Shown piece after piece: positions 7,615 through 16,032 of a stretch of DNA of 64,000 nucleotides. The position numbers and the translations under genes were made by a program. The notes under the pieces are model-generated. The model did no database searches and was not told where the DNA came from. It worked only from the letters and a program-made list of their open reading frames with translations. This DNA is from Parvibaculum sp. (GTDB lineage Bacteria; Pseudomonadota; Alphaproteobacteria; Parvibaculales; Parvibaculaceae). Location: contig NZ_JAHBYN010000001.1 in the NCBI RefSeq assembly GCF_019635935.1, positions 2,633,532 through 2,697,531 of the forward strand, given 5' to 3'. Positions within the stretch are counted from its first letter, which is position 1; each line of letters begins with the position of its first letter.

Positions 7615-10600
7615 TACCGCTGCTCCTCGGGAAGAGAAAATTTCACCACAAATTTTCTTTCTTCTAAAACAGCCGCCGACATGCCCGCGCCTTTGGCTTC
7701 CCGAGATAAGATTCGAATGATTTCCTTGAGTCCCGTCCCGCGCCCCTCCGTAATTTTACTGGCGGCGGCATGTCCGCGATCAAGATGCCTCTCCACTGCC
7801 GTTCTCAAGCTGGCAATGTCGCAGTCATCCCGCAACTCGTTCTCGACCGTGATGGTTATGAACCCGTCCGTGCTGCCACAGGTCACCTTAGTTGCTGGTG
7901 CCCGTCCATCGAACCTTGCGTGCTCGATCGCGTTCTGAAAGCAGTTTGTTAGGATATCAACCAAGGGCATAAATGCCGAACCCCGGATACTGCCTGAATG
8001 TTCGGACATCACTTCAGGAGCAATCGGTTTGGTTGGAAACCTGCTATTTGTAATTTTGACGGCAACCTGAACAGCCGTTGCCACCGAGAATGGTTTAATT
8101 GCTGCTGAGCCGGTTCTTTGAAACCAGGATGCCACCTTCTCCAGCGACTGCTGAAACTCGGTTGACGCCTGTGTTATGGCATCTCCCAACAGATTCAAAT
8201 CACCTCTAGCGCTAAGCGGGACTAACCCAGTCTTCAGGGATTCCATCGCGCTGGTGACTCTTTTGCGAAAGGTCAGGTCGACTTCTTTACGGATAGCTCC
8301 AAGAGATTGCTCTACCTTGCGCCAGAGATGTCTGATGACGGCGTCAGCCACTTCGTCTGATGTCGTGAGCTGGTTAACCTCCGCTTGGAGATTCCACAAT
8401 TCCTCCGGCGTTGGCTCGAAATCGAGAAGGCCCTTGGGTGTTCGTGAACTCTTCACTCGAACCCTCTGGTCTTTCAACTCAGTTATAGAGTCGCTTACTC
8501 TCTTCGAAAACCTTGCGAGCAAGGCCTTGATGGTAGCAAGATCGTGCGCGTTTATTGCTAGTTTCTGACGCCATGCTCCGTCAAAGTCGTCCCCATCAGT
8601 TGAAAATAATATTCGATGTTTGGTGAAGCTGGATCTCAGTTCGCCTTCAATTGATCCGTGAAGAATGCGGGTACGCAAATACGTCTCTAGCCCGTGGTCG
8701 GGATTCAAGACAAACGCGTCCATGACCAGATCGTGGATGCCCAGAAGTAGTCCATTTCTTTCGGTCGCCGGGGGAGAAATATCGCCATAGTCTCCACCCG
8801 CCGCCTTCAGAATCTTTCTGATCAATTCCTCCAAACCTATGACCTGAAATTCAAGATCAGGCAGATCTAGCAATCTCCGATACCGCGCAACCGCGTCTGC
8901 AAGTTCCACGTCAATGAATCGCTTCACACCGGTTTCATTCACGTATATTCGGCTTCGGTCAAATTGCTCCGTTAGCTGAGCAACTTCCCGCTCTTTGGTA
9001 ACCTCGACAATCTCCGCTGACAACGCCGACGAGAGTTCAGGAAACTTCTCGCAGAGGTTTGTAAGAATGCTAAGCCGTTCGGCCTCGATCTCCTCGTAAG
9101 CATTAAATCGGGTACAATCCTCCATTCGTCGGATCGTGCAAACATGCTGGAGAAAAAAGATGATTCGACTCTCTAAAGCACCACCATTGCCAAGTAACTC
9201 GAGCAATTCCGCCGGCCGCAACACCCCAAAGAAATCTAGAACGTCCTCAAACGCGTCCGAGAGTTCTCCATCAAATTTTGTCGATATGTGCAGAGAATAA
9301 GCAGTCAGCAAAATAGAACGATTCAACGCCGTACAATCGGCTGCCGCATTCTCGGTTGCCCAACTCACAATGTCATCTAGAGGGAATGCGAGATGCACGG
9401 CTTCGTTCTGCAAATAGGCTTCTGTAAATATGTTCAAGAACTGGTCTAATTCCTCAAGTGCACGAGCGGCCTTATAAATAGCCCTCGCAGTCCTGGCGGC
9501 TTCTGCGCCACCAGATCGACTCTGGAAAGCTTTGTAGTGTGCTAACGCGACGTGATAGTTCTCATTGTTGTAAGCTAGATGGCCGAGATAGAGCTCCTTG
9601 TACTCAACGCTAGCTGCTGAGGTTTCAATGGCGTGTGCAGAATTGTTGCTGGGAAACGCGACGGCTTTTGTCAAAGTAGCGTAGGCGGAGCAAGTGGCCA
9701 TGCTGTCAGCAGCCGGAAGAATTGCATCACCGGCTATTCTCTTTAGAATTGGGAATTCAGCGGGATCCCGAATTTCGTGAGACAGGGCCCAAACCGCTTC
9801 GCTTTCGTGCGCTCTCTCGGAAATGTCTCGGTCATCGGACTTTTCGAGGAAAGACAGGATAAACCTAGAGATTGGCTGCTTTCTCAGAAGTAGGGCAGAC
9901 TTCTGCAAAGAGAACCGACTCTGATGATACTTCTCAGTTAGCCCGAAGACTTCCTGCAAGTTCTCAATAATTCCGTTTGCCGCTGCGCCGTCTCCTGAAA
10001 TTCGAAATATGTGACCGGCCTTTAGGCTTGCTCGCGCTGCAATTTCATACAGCGGCGCCTTTTCGGGGTGCATATCCAAATTAGATTGAAGATCTGCCGC
10101 AAGAGCTGCGTCATTTGGGGTAACAAGGATGTCGCTGCACGAGAGGTAGGCCGCCGGCGCCTGAAAGGCGCTGTCAGATCTGCGGAGCAGCGTTAGCAAA
10201 TTGCTTATTCTGATGTCGCCGATACCGCTCAGTCCCTCAATGGCCGTACCCAGATAACCTAGATCAGATAGATCATCCGCTCTAATCAGCGCAAGTTGAG
10301 CCATCTCCACAAAAGTTTCAAACCGATCTATGGCGGAAGAATTCTCTTCATGTGCTACGCATCGCCAGGGTTCCGTTATGCCGGACAGATCAAAAGGATT
10401 TATGTGGTACCGGATGAATTGAATGGATCCATCCGACAGCTTCGCAGTTTCCTGTCTATTCCACTCTCGCGACAACTCTGCAAGCGAGACATTCTCCTCC
10501 GCTGTGTAGCTAAAAAGGTACGCGAGGTACGCGATGAGAGGATGTATGCCCTTGCGATTAATGATTGATTGGAGGAATGCTTTTTGCGCGGAAGTCCCTT

Positions 10601-11075
10601 GAGCGATCTGTAACAGTGTGATTCGGTTGGACAAGAGCCAAAGTGACATGCCGAAAGCATTCTCGATAGAGTCGAGTTTGTGGGTAGCTAAATCGTAATC
10701 TCCCGCGCATATTGCTCGGAAAAAATCGTTTCTCTCAGATACGTATTGTGCAAGTTGGTCAGTATACAGATTAAGTATTGCAGCGTTCCACAATGCCTCG
10801 ACCTTGTCAGACGCTGGTGGTAAAGGTCGCTTCAGCTTCAAATTTTCGAATGCTGCAGGGAAAGGTTCTCGGGCAATAACTTTTCTATACAGGCTGGTTT
10901 GTGCAATCACGTTTACTATTTCGGGGACAGCGGCAGGAGATAGCAGCAATCTTGCGTCTCCGAGACCCTTCAGCAAGTTGCCTTTGGAGTGTAGAGCTCT
11001 TCGAAACGCCTTGGCATCGCGGATAGTTTCAGCGGCGGTCAAGTTTTGACGCTTGGAAGTTGAAGTTTTGGTCAT
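7614..11075 (-). CDS. dtcA: Detocs DtcA-like sensor kinase with large helical N-terminus
   Basis: This is a 1153-residue protein. Roughly the first 750 residues are alpha-helical with TPR-like character and no transmembrane segment, suggesting an intracellular sensor. The last 150 residues form a GHKL ATPase domain with an N box (LTNCFQNAIEHA) and a G2-type box (EGRGTGLKEI). I cannot find a canonical H-box His in the helical region before the ATPase, although a dimerisation helix there (KRVTSAMESLKTG) is plausible. It is the first gene of a tightly overlapping operon with the lone receiver and the receiver-nucleosidase. Detocs DtcA is the protein that senses phage and phosphorylates both receivers. 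Confidence 0.85.
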   Translation of the reverse strand: MTKTSTSKRQNLTAAETIRDAKAFRRALHSKGNLLKGLGDARLLLSPAAVPEIVNVIAQTSLYRKVIAREPFPAAFENLKLKRPLPPASDKVEALWNAAILNLYTDQLAQYVSERNDFFRAICAGDYDLATHKLDSIENAFGMSLWLLSNRITLLQIAQGTSAQKAFLQSIINRKGIHPLIAYLAYLFSYTAEENVSLAELSREWNRQETAKLSDGSIQFIRYHINPFDLSGITEPWRCVAHEENSSAIDRFETFVEMAQLALIRADDLSDLGYLGTAIEGLSGIGDIRISNLLTLLRRSDSAFQAPAAYLSCSDILVTPNDAALAADLQSNLDMHPEKAPLYEIAARASLKAGHIFRISGDGAAANGIIENLQEVFGLTEKYHQSRFSLQKSALLLRKQPISRFILSFLEKSDDRDISERAHESEAVWALSHEIRDPAEFPILKRIAGDAILPAADSMATCSAYATLTKAVAFPSNNSAHAIETSAASVEYKELYLGHLAYNNENYHVALAHYKAFQSRSGGAEAARTARAIYKAARALEELDQFLNIFTEAYLQNEAVHLAFPLDDIVSWATENAAADCTALNRSILLTAYSLHISTKFDGELSDAFEDVLDFFGVLRPAELLELLGNGGALESRIIFFLQHVCTIRRMEDCTRFNAYEEIEAERLSILTNLCEKFPELSSALSAEIVEVTKEREVAQLTEQFDRSRIYVNETGVKRFIDVELADAVARYRRLLDLPDLEFQVIGLEELIRKILKAAGGDYGDISPPATERNGLLLGIHDLVMDAFVLNPDHGLETYLRTRILHGSIEGELRSSFTKHRILFSTDGDDFDGAWRQKLAINAHDLATIKALLARFSKRVSDSITELKDQRVRVKSSRTPKGLLDFEPTPEELWNLQAEVNQLTTSDEVADAVIRHLWRKVEQSLGAIRKEVDLTFRKRVTSAMESLKTGLVPLSARGDLNLLGDAITQASTEFQQSLEKVASWFQRTGSAAIKPFSVATAVQVAVKITNSRFPTKPIAPEVMSEHSGSIRGSAFMPLVDILTNCFQNAIEHARFDGRAPATKVTCGSTDGFITITVENELRDDCDIASLRTAVERHLDRGHAAASKITEGRGTGLKEIIRILSREAKGAGMSAAVLEERKFVVKFSLPEEQR

Positions 11076-11594
11076 GCGAGGGTTGTGCCTCGAGCGTCAT
11101 TCTTTGCTATACGTTTGAATGCCAAGGCATGCTCCTAGTCAGAGTGAATTTCGGTGTGGGAGATTCGCTTCTTCATTGACGAGGTTCGGAGAATGGCGGT
11201 CCAACTAGCGGATATTCGCTTATGTCAACAACGCGGATTCGATGACGACGGCTTGTCGATATCCCAATTTGTGATGCAAAAATTGCACCCCCTTGTGCGC
11301 CTTCGGCCGACGTAAGCATATCACTCATATTAAGGGCGATCTAAGTTGCCCAGGCCCTCCCCGCGAAATCTCACCCTTTCGTCACGCTACGATATCTGCT
11401 CAATAATACAAAGGGAGAGATACTTCAGTATTTGACGACGGTCGCCCATATACTTAGGGCAGAGAAAAAATGAGCATCGAATCCAATAGGGGTACTCCGA
11501 CGATTGCTCGTTAGCTTGGTAAGTCATTAGGCGTTCGGATTTGAATCGACACTGGGGATCAGGTGGATGTGGCTCTCGATAGACGGAATTGCCC
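11076..11594. other. Intergenic between two defence units
   Basis: These 519 bp contain the promoter of the Detocs-like operon (read leftwards) and the trailing region of the caspase-helicase gene. Short frames here have no recognisable product. I saw no tRNA, clear terminator hairpin or repeat. Confidence 0.4.
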
Positions 11595-14500
11595 CTAACT
11601 TGCTGCCATGATCTCAGTGGATTTCACTGCCAGGGTACGAAGCTGGGCCGCCCGACGCCCAATAAGATGTTCCAAGGCTTCAATCGACATCGCCGCAATC
11701 TTCGTCGGTGTATCAACCCCCGCTCGCCACAGGGTCAATAGTTCGCCGCGTTCGAGGCCAGCCTTCAAATCAACGATCGAAAGCATTTCAGCGGGTACGC
11801 CTAGATCAAGGCGCCGGAATAGGGCCTCCGTACGCTCCTCATCCATCGGTTGCTCGAAGATGATGCTTGCGATACGGATCGCGGACTCTAAGAGGAACCT
11901 GCTGCCGTCGGCAAAACCACGAATGTCGCCAAAACCGACGCGGTTAAAGGGATTGAGTGAGTATTCGTCTTCGATGTCTCGCACCGGTATGCCATCGATC
12001 CAGTCGGCAACGATGAGCGCCCGCTTGCACCGCGCGTAATAGGCGCGATCGCTGGTCGCGGCGCGCCTCAAGAGGCGTATCAGATCTGAACCGAAACGGT
12101 GTCCGGCATTCTGCTGCCAACGAGATTCACCGCTTCGGTTCTGAGGAGTAAAATCGTCGTCGCGCTCGGGCAGGGCTTCCAACAGAACCAAAAGTGTCTC
12201 GGGTGTAGCGTCCGCAGGTGTAAGCTGCCGAACCATTTCGACAAGACGGAGAGCGGATTCCAAACTAAGCGGTGATTGCCCACACGCCTGGCCGAGCATT
12301 GTCAGATGCAGCCGTTCGCCTTCCTGTTCTATTAGTCCGTCGCCTACCATCCGATCAAGCAGCAGCTCAAGATCTGCGCTCATACGTTCACGCCAACGCG
12401 GGTCACGCAACATGGCGAGATAGCCGCCATAGGTGTTAGCTACGAGATCTACCACAGCCACTCGCTCGATCTCCTTCGCTTGGGCGAGCAGCCGGATGAC
12501 CCATGTTCCGGGATTTCTTGCATCGAAGGAAGAGGTAATGGCTTCGGGGAAGCCTTCGACATAAGCGCGAAACAAGCGGGCGCGTTCCATAGGCGTGTCC
12601 GCCAGCAAAATTGCTTTACCCTCATTCTCGAACCCAAGCCGTCCGGCACGACCTGCCATATTCTTAAACTGAGCAACCGTGTAGGGCGTCGCTCCGTCGC
12701 GTCCGAAGAATTCTGTTTCTACGATAATAACTGTCGACGCTGGCGTATTTACGCCAGCGGCGACCGTACTTGTTGCGACCAAGACATGAATCCCGCCGTC
12801 TGCATCGCGGAAACCTTGTTCAATCGCAACACGTTCGTCCCGGTTCAAATCTCCATGATGAAAGGCAACGCCGCCGGCGAGCGCCCCGCGCAAACGTTCC
12901 GACATGACGGACTGGTCGCCATCAGGTAGCGCTGCGATGATGCGGTCAGCAGCCGGTAAGCCGAGTTCGTTGGCCAAGTAGTTTGCACACCCAGCCGTTG
13001 AGCCTCGCATATTACGAAAGATGATCACCTTGTCGCCTTGGTCAACAAGGTGGCGAACGAGCGGAACGATCATATCTTGCGATGAGGGCTTCGCGCCTCT
13101 TTGTTGAACGGTGCGGCGATCAATTAGTTGCGCTTCTTGGATCGTGGCATCAGGGTTTTTGAATTGCCAGCCCCCGGTGCGATCAAGCACACCCTCAACG
13201 AGCGGGACGGGTCGTTCTGTCGTGAGAAGGAGTCGACAGCCTAGCCAGCGCTCGAAGCCGTTCACGTTACCAATCACGGCGCTCAGGGCAATCAATTGCG
13301 GTGCAATTCCTCGTCCACGTGCGGCGATAAGATTGGTAAGCAACAACTCGACCGTCATTCCTCGCCCAGGCTCGGTGATGAACTGCGCTTCATCGAGAAC
13401 AACAAGCCCAATTTGATTCAGAATGTGAGGCGCAGCGAGCGCCATGCCGAGAAATTTCTCGTAGGTGAAGAAAGCAATGTCATATTTGCCGCGCAAGACC
13501 TCGCTGACTTGATCCTGGTAGTCGCCACTGCACCGAGCGACACGTAGACTCAGTTGCCTGCCATAGATTGCTGAGAAGTCTTCAAACTTCTCGTTTACCA
13601 GGGCCTTGTACGGCAACAGAAAGACCGCCTTTCGCCCTTCGACGATTGCCTTGATGGCGGCCATTTCTCCGATGAAGGTTTTGCCGGCGCTTGTTGGCGC
13701 AACGGTCAAAAGCGAATTGCCGCCAAGTACGTTGTGATCGTTTATCGCTGCGATCTGGAGTGCGTTGAGCCCGTCGGGATAACGTTCACGCCATGCTTGA
13801 AGAACTGAGGTCGGAATTCCATAGCCCTCCAGCTCTGTGAAATCTCCCGTGGTTCGGATCGGTACAAGTTCCGGGAAGGCCGCAAAATAATTCGCGCCAC
13901 GCTGACCGGCCGGCAAAGACAGCTCGCCTTCGACATGTCCAAACATCACCGGGGTTTGCACGTAGCCAAAGCGCCCGGCATTTGCACGGACGATCCGCAC
14001 CACTTCATCGACCATCCCGACAACACTTACCGGCCCATCGCTATTCAGCAAGCAATCCAGAACGGCCTTGGTAAAGAGGCCATGCCGCGTTTGTGGGTCT
14101 TCAAGAGCTGGCTCGTCGGGTGCTGATGCAGCAAAGAGAATGCGACCTTGGCCGGCGACAACGTCAGCAAGAGGCATGCCGACTGCGCGTGGCGCGACTC
14201 CAAGATTCAAAACACGCGCTGGAGCTCCACCGCTGAAACAGCAATCGAGGAGCAGCAGAATTGCCCGTGCCCGACTTTGCCGAAAACGCTCAGCAAGATC
14301 GGCCATGCTGATGGTCGTTGCGGGAATATCTTCCGCGCGCGTATCGGCCACAACAAGATGATGGTCAGGCGTCCCGTGGCCCGCAAAGCTCAATACAACG
14401 ACGTCATCCGCTTCCGCGGCACCGAGTGTCTCGTCGAGAACCCGTGTCACTGCATCAAGGTTGGCGTCAGCATCAACGAGTAGTGATGCGGTCAGACCCT

Positions 14501-14615
14501 CAATCGAGTCCGACATTACGGCCCAGAGAGACTTCGCGTCACGGACCGCTCCATTGAGATCGCCTACAGCGGGATCGGCATAGCGGTCGATGCCAATGAA
14601 TGCGGCTCGGATCAT
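11595..14615 (-). CDS. Caspase-like protease fused to Ski2/Hel308-like helicase
   Basis: This is a 1006-residue fusion. Residues 1-235 are a caspase-like (peptidase C14) domain: FIGIDRY start, His80 in SFAGHG, and Cys126 in LLLDCCFSGG form the expected dyad. Residues 270-800 are a superfamily 2 helicase: Walker A APTSAGKT (306-313), DEAQ box VVLDEAQ (408-411), and MAGRAGRLG as the motif VI equivalent, the layout of Ski2/Hel308 helicases. The C-terminus resembles Hel308 helical domains (ending in RAAQLRTLAVK). A helicase that detects foreign nucleic acid and releases a protease is a plausible abortive-infection design. It neighbours a Detocs-like operon and mobility genes, and a DUF2158 gene lies 3 bp upstream. 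Confidence 0.85.
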   Translation of the reverse strand: MIRAAFIGIDRYADPAVGDLNGAVRDAKSLWAVMSDSIEGLTASLLVDADANLDAVTRVLDETLGAAEADDVVVLSFAGHGTPDHHLVVADTRAEDIPATTISMADLAERFRQSRARAILLLLDCCFSGGAPARVLNLGVAPRAVGMPLADVVAGQGRILFAASAPDEPALEDPQTRHGLFTKAVLDCLLNSDGPVSVVGMVDEVVRIVRANAGRFGYVQTPVMFGHVEGELSLPAGQRGANYFAAFPELVPIRTTGDFTELEGYGIPTSVLQAWRERYPDGLNALQIAAINDHNVLGGNSLLTVAPTSAGKTFIGEMAAIKAIVEGRKAVFLLPYKALVNEKFEDFSAIYGRQLSLRVARCSGDYQDQVSEVLRGKYDIAFFTYEKFLGMALAAPHILNQIGLVVLDEAQFITEPGRGMTVELLLTNLIAARGRGIAPQLIALSAVIGNVNGFERWLGCRLLLTTERPVPLVEGVLDRTGGWQFKNPDATIQEAQLIDRRTVQQRGAKPSSQDMIVPLVRHLVDQGDKVIIFRNMRGSTAGCANYLANELGLPAADRIIAALPDGDQSVMSERLRGALAGGVAFHHGDLNRDERVAIEQGFRDADGGIHVLVATSTVAAGVNTPASTVIIVETEFFGRDGATPYTVAQFKNMAGRAGRLGFENEGKAILLADTPMERARLFRAYVEGFPEAITSSFDARNPGTWVIRLLAQAKEIERVAVVDLVANTYGGYLAMLRDPRWRERMSADLELLLDRMVGDGLIEQEGERLHLTMLGQACGQSPLSLESALRLVEMVRQLTPADATPETLLVLLEALPERDDDFTPQNRSGESRWQQNAGHRFGSDLIRLLRRAATSDRAYYARCKRALIVADWIDGIPVRDIEDEYSLNPFNRVGFGDIRGFADGSRFLLESAIRIASIIFEQPMDEERTEALFRRLDLGVPAEMLSIVDLKAGLERGELLTLWRAGVDTPTKIAAMSIEALEHLIGRRAAQLRTLAVKSTEIMAAS

Positions 14616-14618
14616 GGT

Positions 14619-14876
14619 TTAGGCTCGCGACAGGTACGCTGTGCTGGTGCCAGGCTTCGGCGCGACCTGAAGCGTCACTGGCGGAAATGCGTCACGCTTC
14701 ACGACCTGCTTGTTGCCTACCTTCTCAAACCAAATGCAGAAAACAGCCTCACCGCCCATCATGGCGCGTTCTCCCACACTTTCGACCGTCATATTTGGGC
14801 CGCCAGACTTCAGTCGGACGACATCACCCGGATTGAATTCCACTTTGCGCTCCATTGGACGTTGAGAGACGTTCAT
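14619..14876 (-). CDS. DUF2158 (YodC-like) small protein
   Basis: This is an 85-residue protein. FNPGDVVRLKSGGPNMTVESV followed later by VFCIWFE fits the DUF2158 family, a small beta-barrel fold of unknown function. An internal Met (MERKVEF) could be the true start. It lies 3 bp upstream of the caspase-helicase gene and is probably cotranscribed, so it may be a partner or regulator of that protein. No catalytic motif is visible. Confidence 0.75.
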   Translation of the reverse strand: MNVSQRPMERKVEFNPGDVVRLKSGGPNMTVESVGERAMMGGEAVFCIWFEKVGNKQVVKRDAFPPVTLQVAPKPGTSTAYLSRA

Positions 14877-15086
14877 GATTTGTTCAAGTGTATCGTTAAG
14901 CCGTCAAGTAATCCAGCACTTCTCCCGAATTGAGGACATTTGTTCCGACTTCGGAACGAACGCCCGATGTCGAACCTCATTCACTACCTCGACTCCCAAC
15001 CCCTCCCTCCCTAATCTCCTCCTGCCCACTGGTGCGGCTTCGCCAACCTGGGGCGTCGACGCTCCCTTTCCAAAGGGAGTTGTTCG

Positions 15087-15290
15087 ATGGCTCAGTACCA
15101 AAAGCAGGTCGTATCCAAAAAGGAGCTGAAGACTGTCTGTGGCATCCCGTATTCCGGCCAGCATATTGCGCGGCTCGAAGCGGCCGGGGCGTTCCCCAAA
15201 CGGATCAGACTCGGCCAGAATCGTGTTGTGTGGTTGCTGTCGGAAGTCGAGGCATGGCTGGACGCGCGGATCGCCTTGCGAGACGCGTGA
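15087..15290 (+). CDS. AlpA-family DNA-binding regulator/excisionase-like
   Basis: This is a 67-residue protein with a MerR-like winged helix (VSKKELKTVCGIPYSGQHIARLE, broken here as two helices) ending in a basic FPKRIRLGQNRVVWL wing, typical of AlpA/phage Cox-type regulators. Such proteins control integrase genes or act as excision factors on integrative elements. An AAAGGGAG ribosome site lies upstream, and a strong terminator follows 34 bp after its stop, so it is a monocistronic unit. It is the leftmost of the mobility genes that end with the integrase at 20384. Confidence 0.82.
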   Translation: MAQYQKQVVSKKELKTVCGIPYSGQHIARLEAAGAFPKRIRLGQNRVVWLLSEVEAWLDARIALRDA

Positions 15291-15324
15291 ACCTACCGCT
15301 GACACTTCCTTCTGAAGGGTCCTT

Positions 15325-15356
15325 GGGGACCGGGTCGCTCCCGGTCCCCATCTTTT
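15325..15356 (+). terminator. Rho-independent terminator after alpA-like gene
   Basis: A perfect 10-bp stem (GGGGACCGGG with its complement, 15325-15334 and 15340-15349) with a 5-nt loop is followed by ATCTTTTT. It ends the 15087-15290 unit. Confidence 0.85.
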
Positions 15357-15405
15357 TAGGGCGCCCGAAGCCCCGCCACCCTGGGCGATAGGCTGGGGGA
15401 TACAG

Positions 15406-15426
15406 AGGGCGATACCGTATCGCCCT
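15406..15426. repeat. Palindromic site upstream of the transfer genes
   Basis: AGGGCGATA, three bases, and its exact complement form a 9+3+9 palindrome. A further direct half-site, GGGCGATA, lies at 15383-15390. It sits in the 358-bp gap between the alpA-like terminator and the gene at 15649. The form suits an operator for a dimeric regulator, or part of a transfer or replication origin. Confidence 0.55.
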
Positions 15427-15648
15427 TCCGCCCACGGAATTCTTCCAAATATCCAAACAGAATCAATCCGTTGTGCCTGCTGCTGCCCTTTATCCGCAGT
15501 CCGACTTATTACTCCGTATCCAGCCTAATAACCCACCCCTGCCACCCAATCTCCTTGACTCCCCACCGCTCCTTCCGCTTCGATCTCTTCCGTATCCGTG
15601 ACAGTGCGACGTCGAGTGATCTCTTCAGACAAACAGTGGGGAGCGCCC

Positions 15649-16029
15649 ATGCGCGTGGCGATCGAGCATAAGGAAGCGGTATCGGGTCTCATCAAGAAAG
15701 TGCTTCAGGTCGAGGTGACGACGGTGGTCCAGTTCTCGGAAGAGGAGCGGGCGATCATCGACAGCTGGAATCTCGGCGACGTGACCGTCGTCGAGCGGCA
15801 GATGGATGGCCAGCGGGCCGCCAAGTACAAGGGCGATCAGTACAGCGCCCAGGCGCCTTACGAGCATCTGCGGATCGGGCAACTGACCCAAGGGCCTGAC
15901 CGCTACCTCTTCGACACCCCGCATGACGCCAAGGTCTACCAGGAACAGCTGGTGGAGGGTCTCAAGACCCTCAAATCCTATCTCGCGAATTGCGCGAGCC
16001 TTGCCGAGCCGCAAGTCTTCGAGATCTGA
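15649..16029 (+). CDS. Uncharacterised small protein in mobility block
   Basis: The ATG at 15649 is preferred because a GGGGAG lies 6 bp upstream; the frame is open from 15598. The 126-residue protein has no recognised domain, no signal peptide and no membrane segment. It is mixed alpha/beta, with a charged N-terminus (MRVAIEHKEAVSGLIKKVL) and a C-terminal helix. Its stop lies 3 bp before the GTG start of the TraD-like ATPase, so the two are surely cotranscribed. A role in transfer or replication of the element is likely only by position. Confidence 0.7.
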   Translation: MRVAIEHKEAVSGLIKKVLQVEVTTVVQFSEEERAIIDSWNLGDVTVVERQMDGQRAAKYKGDQYSAQAPYEHLRIGQLTQGPDRYLFDTPHDAKVYQEQLVEGLKTLKSYLANCASLAEPQVFEI

Positions 16030-16032
16030 GGG

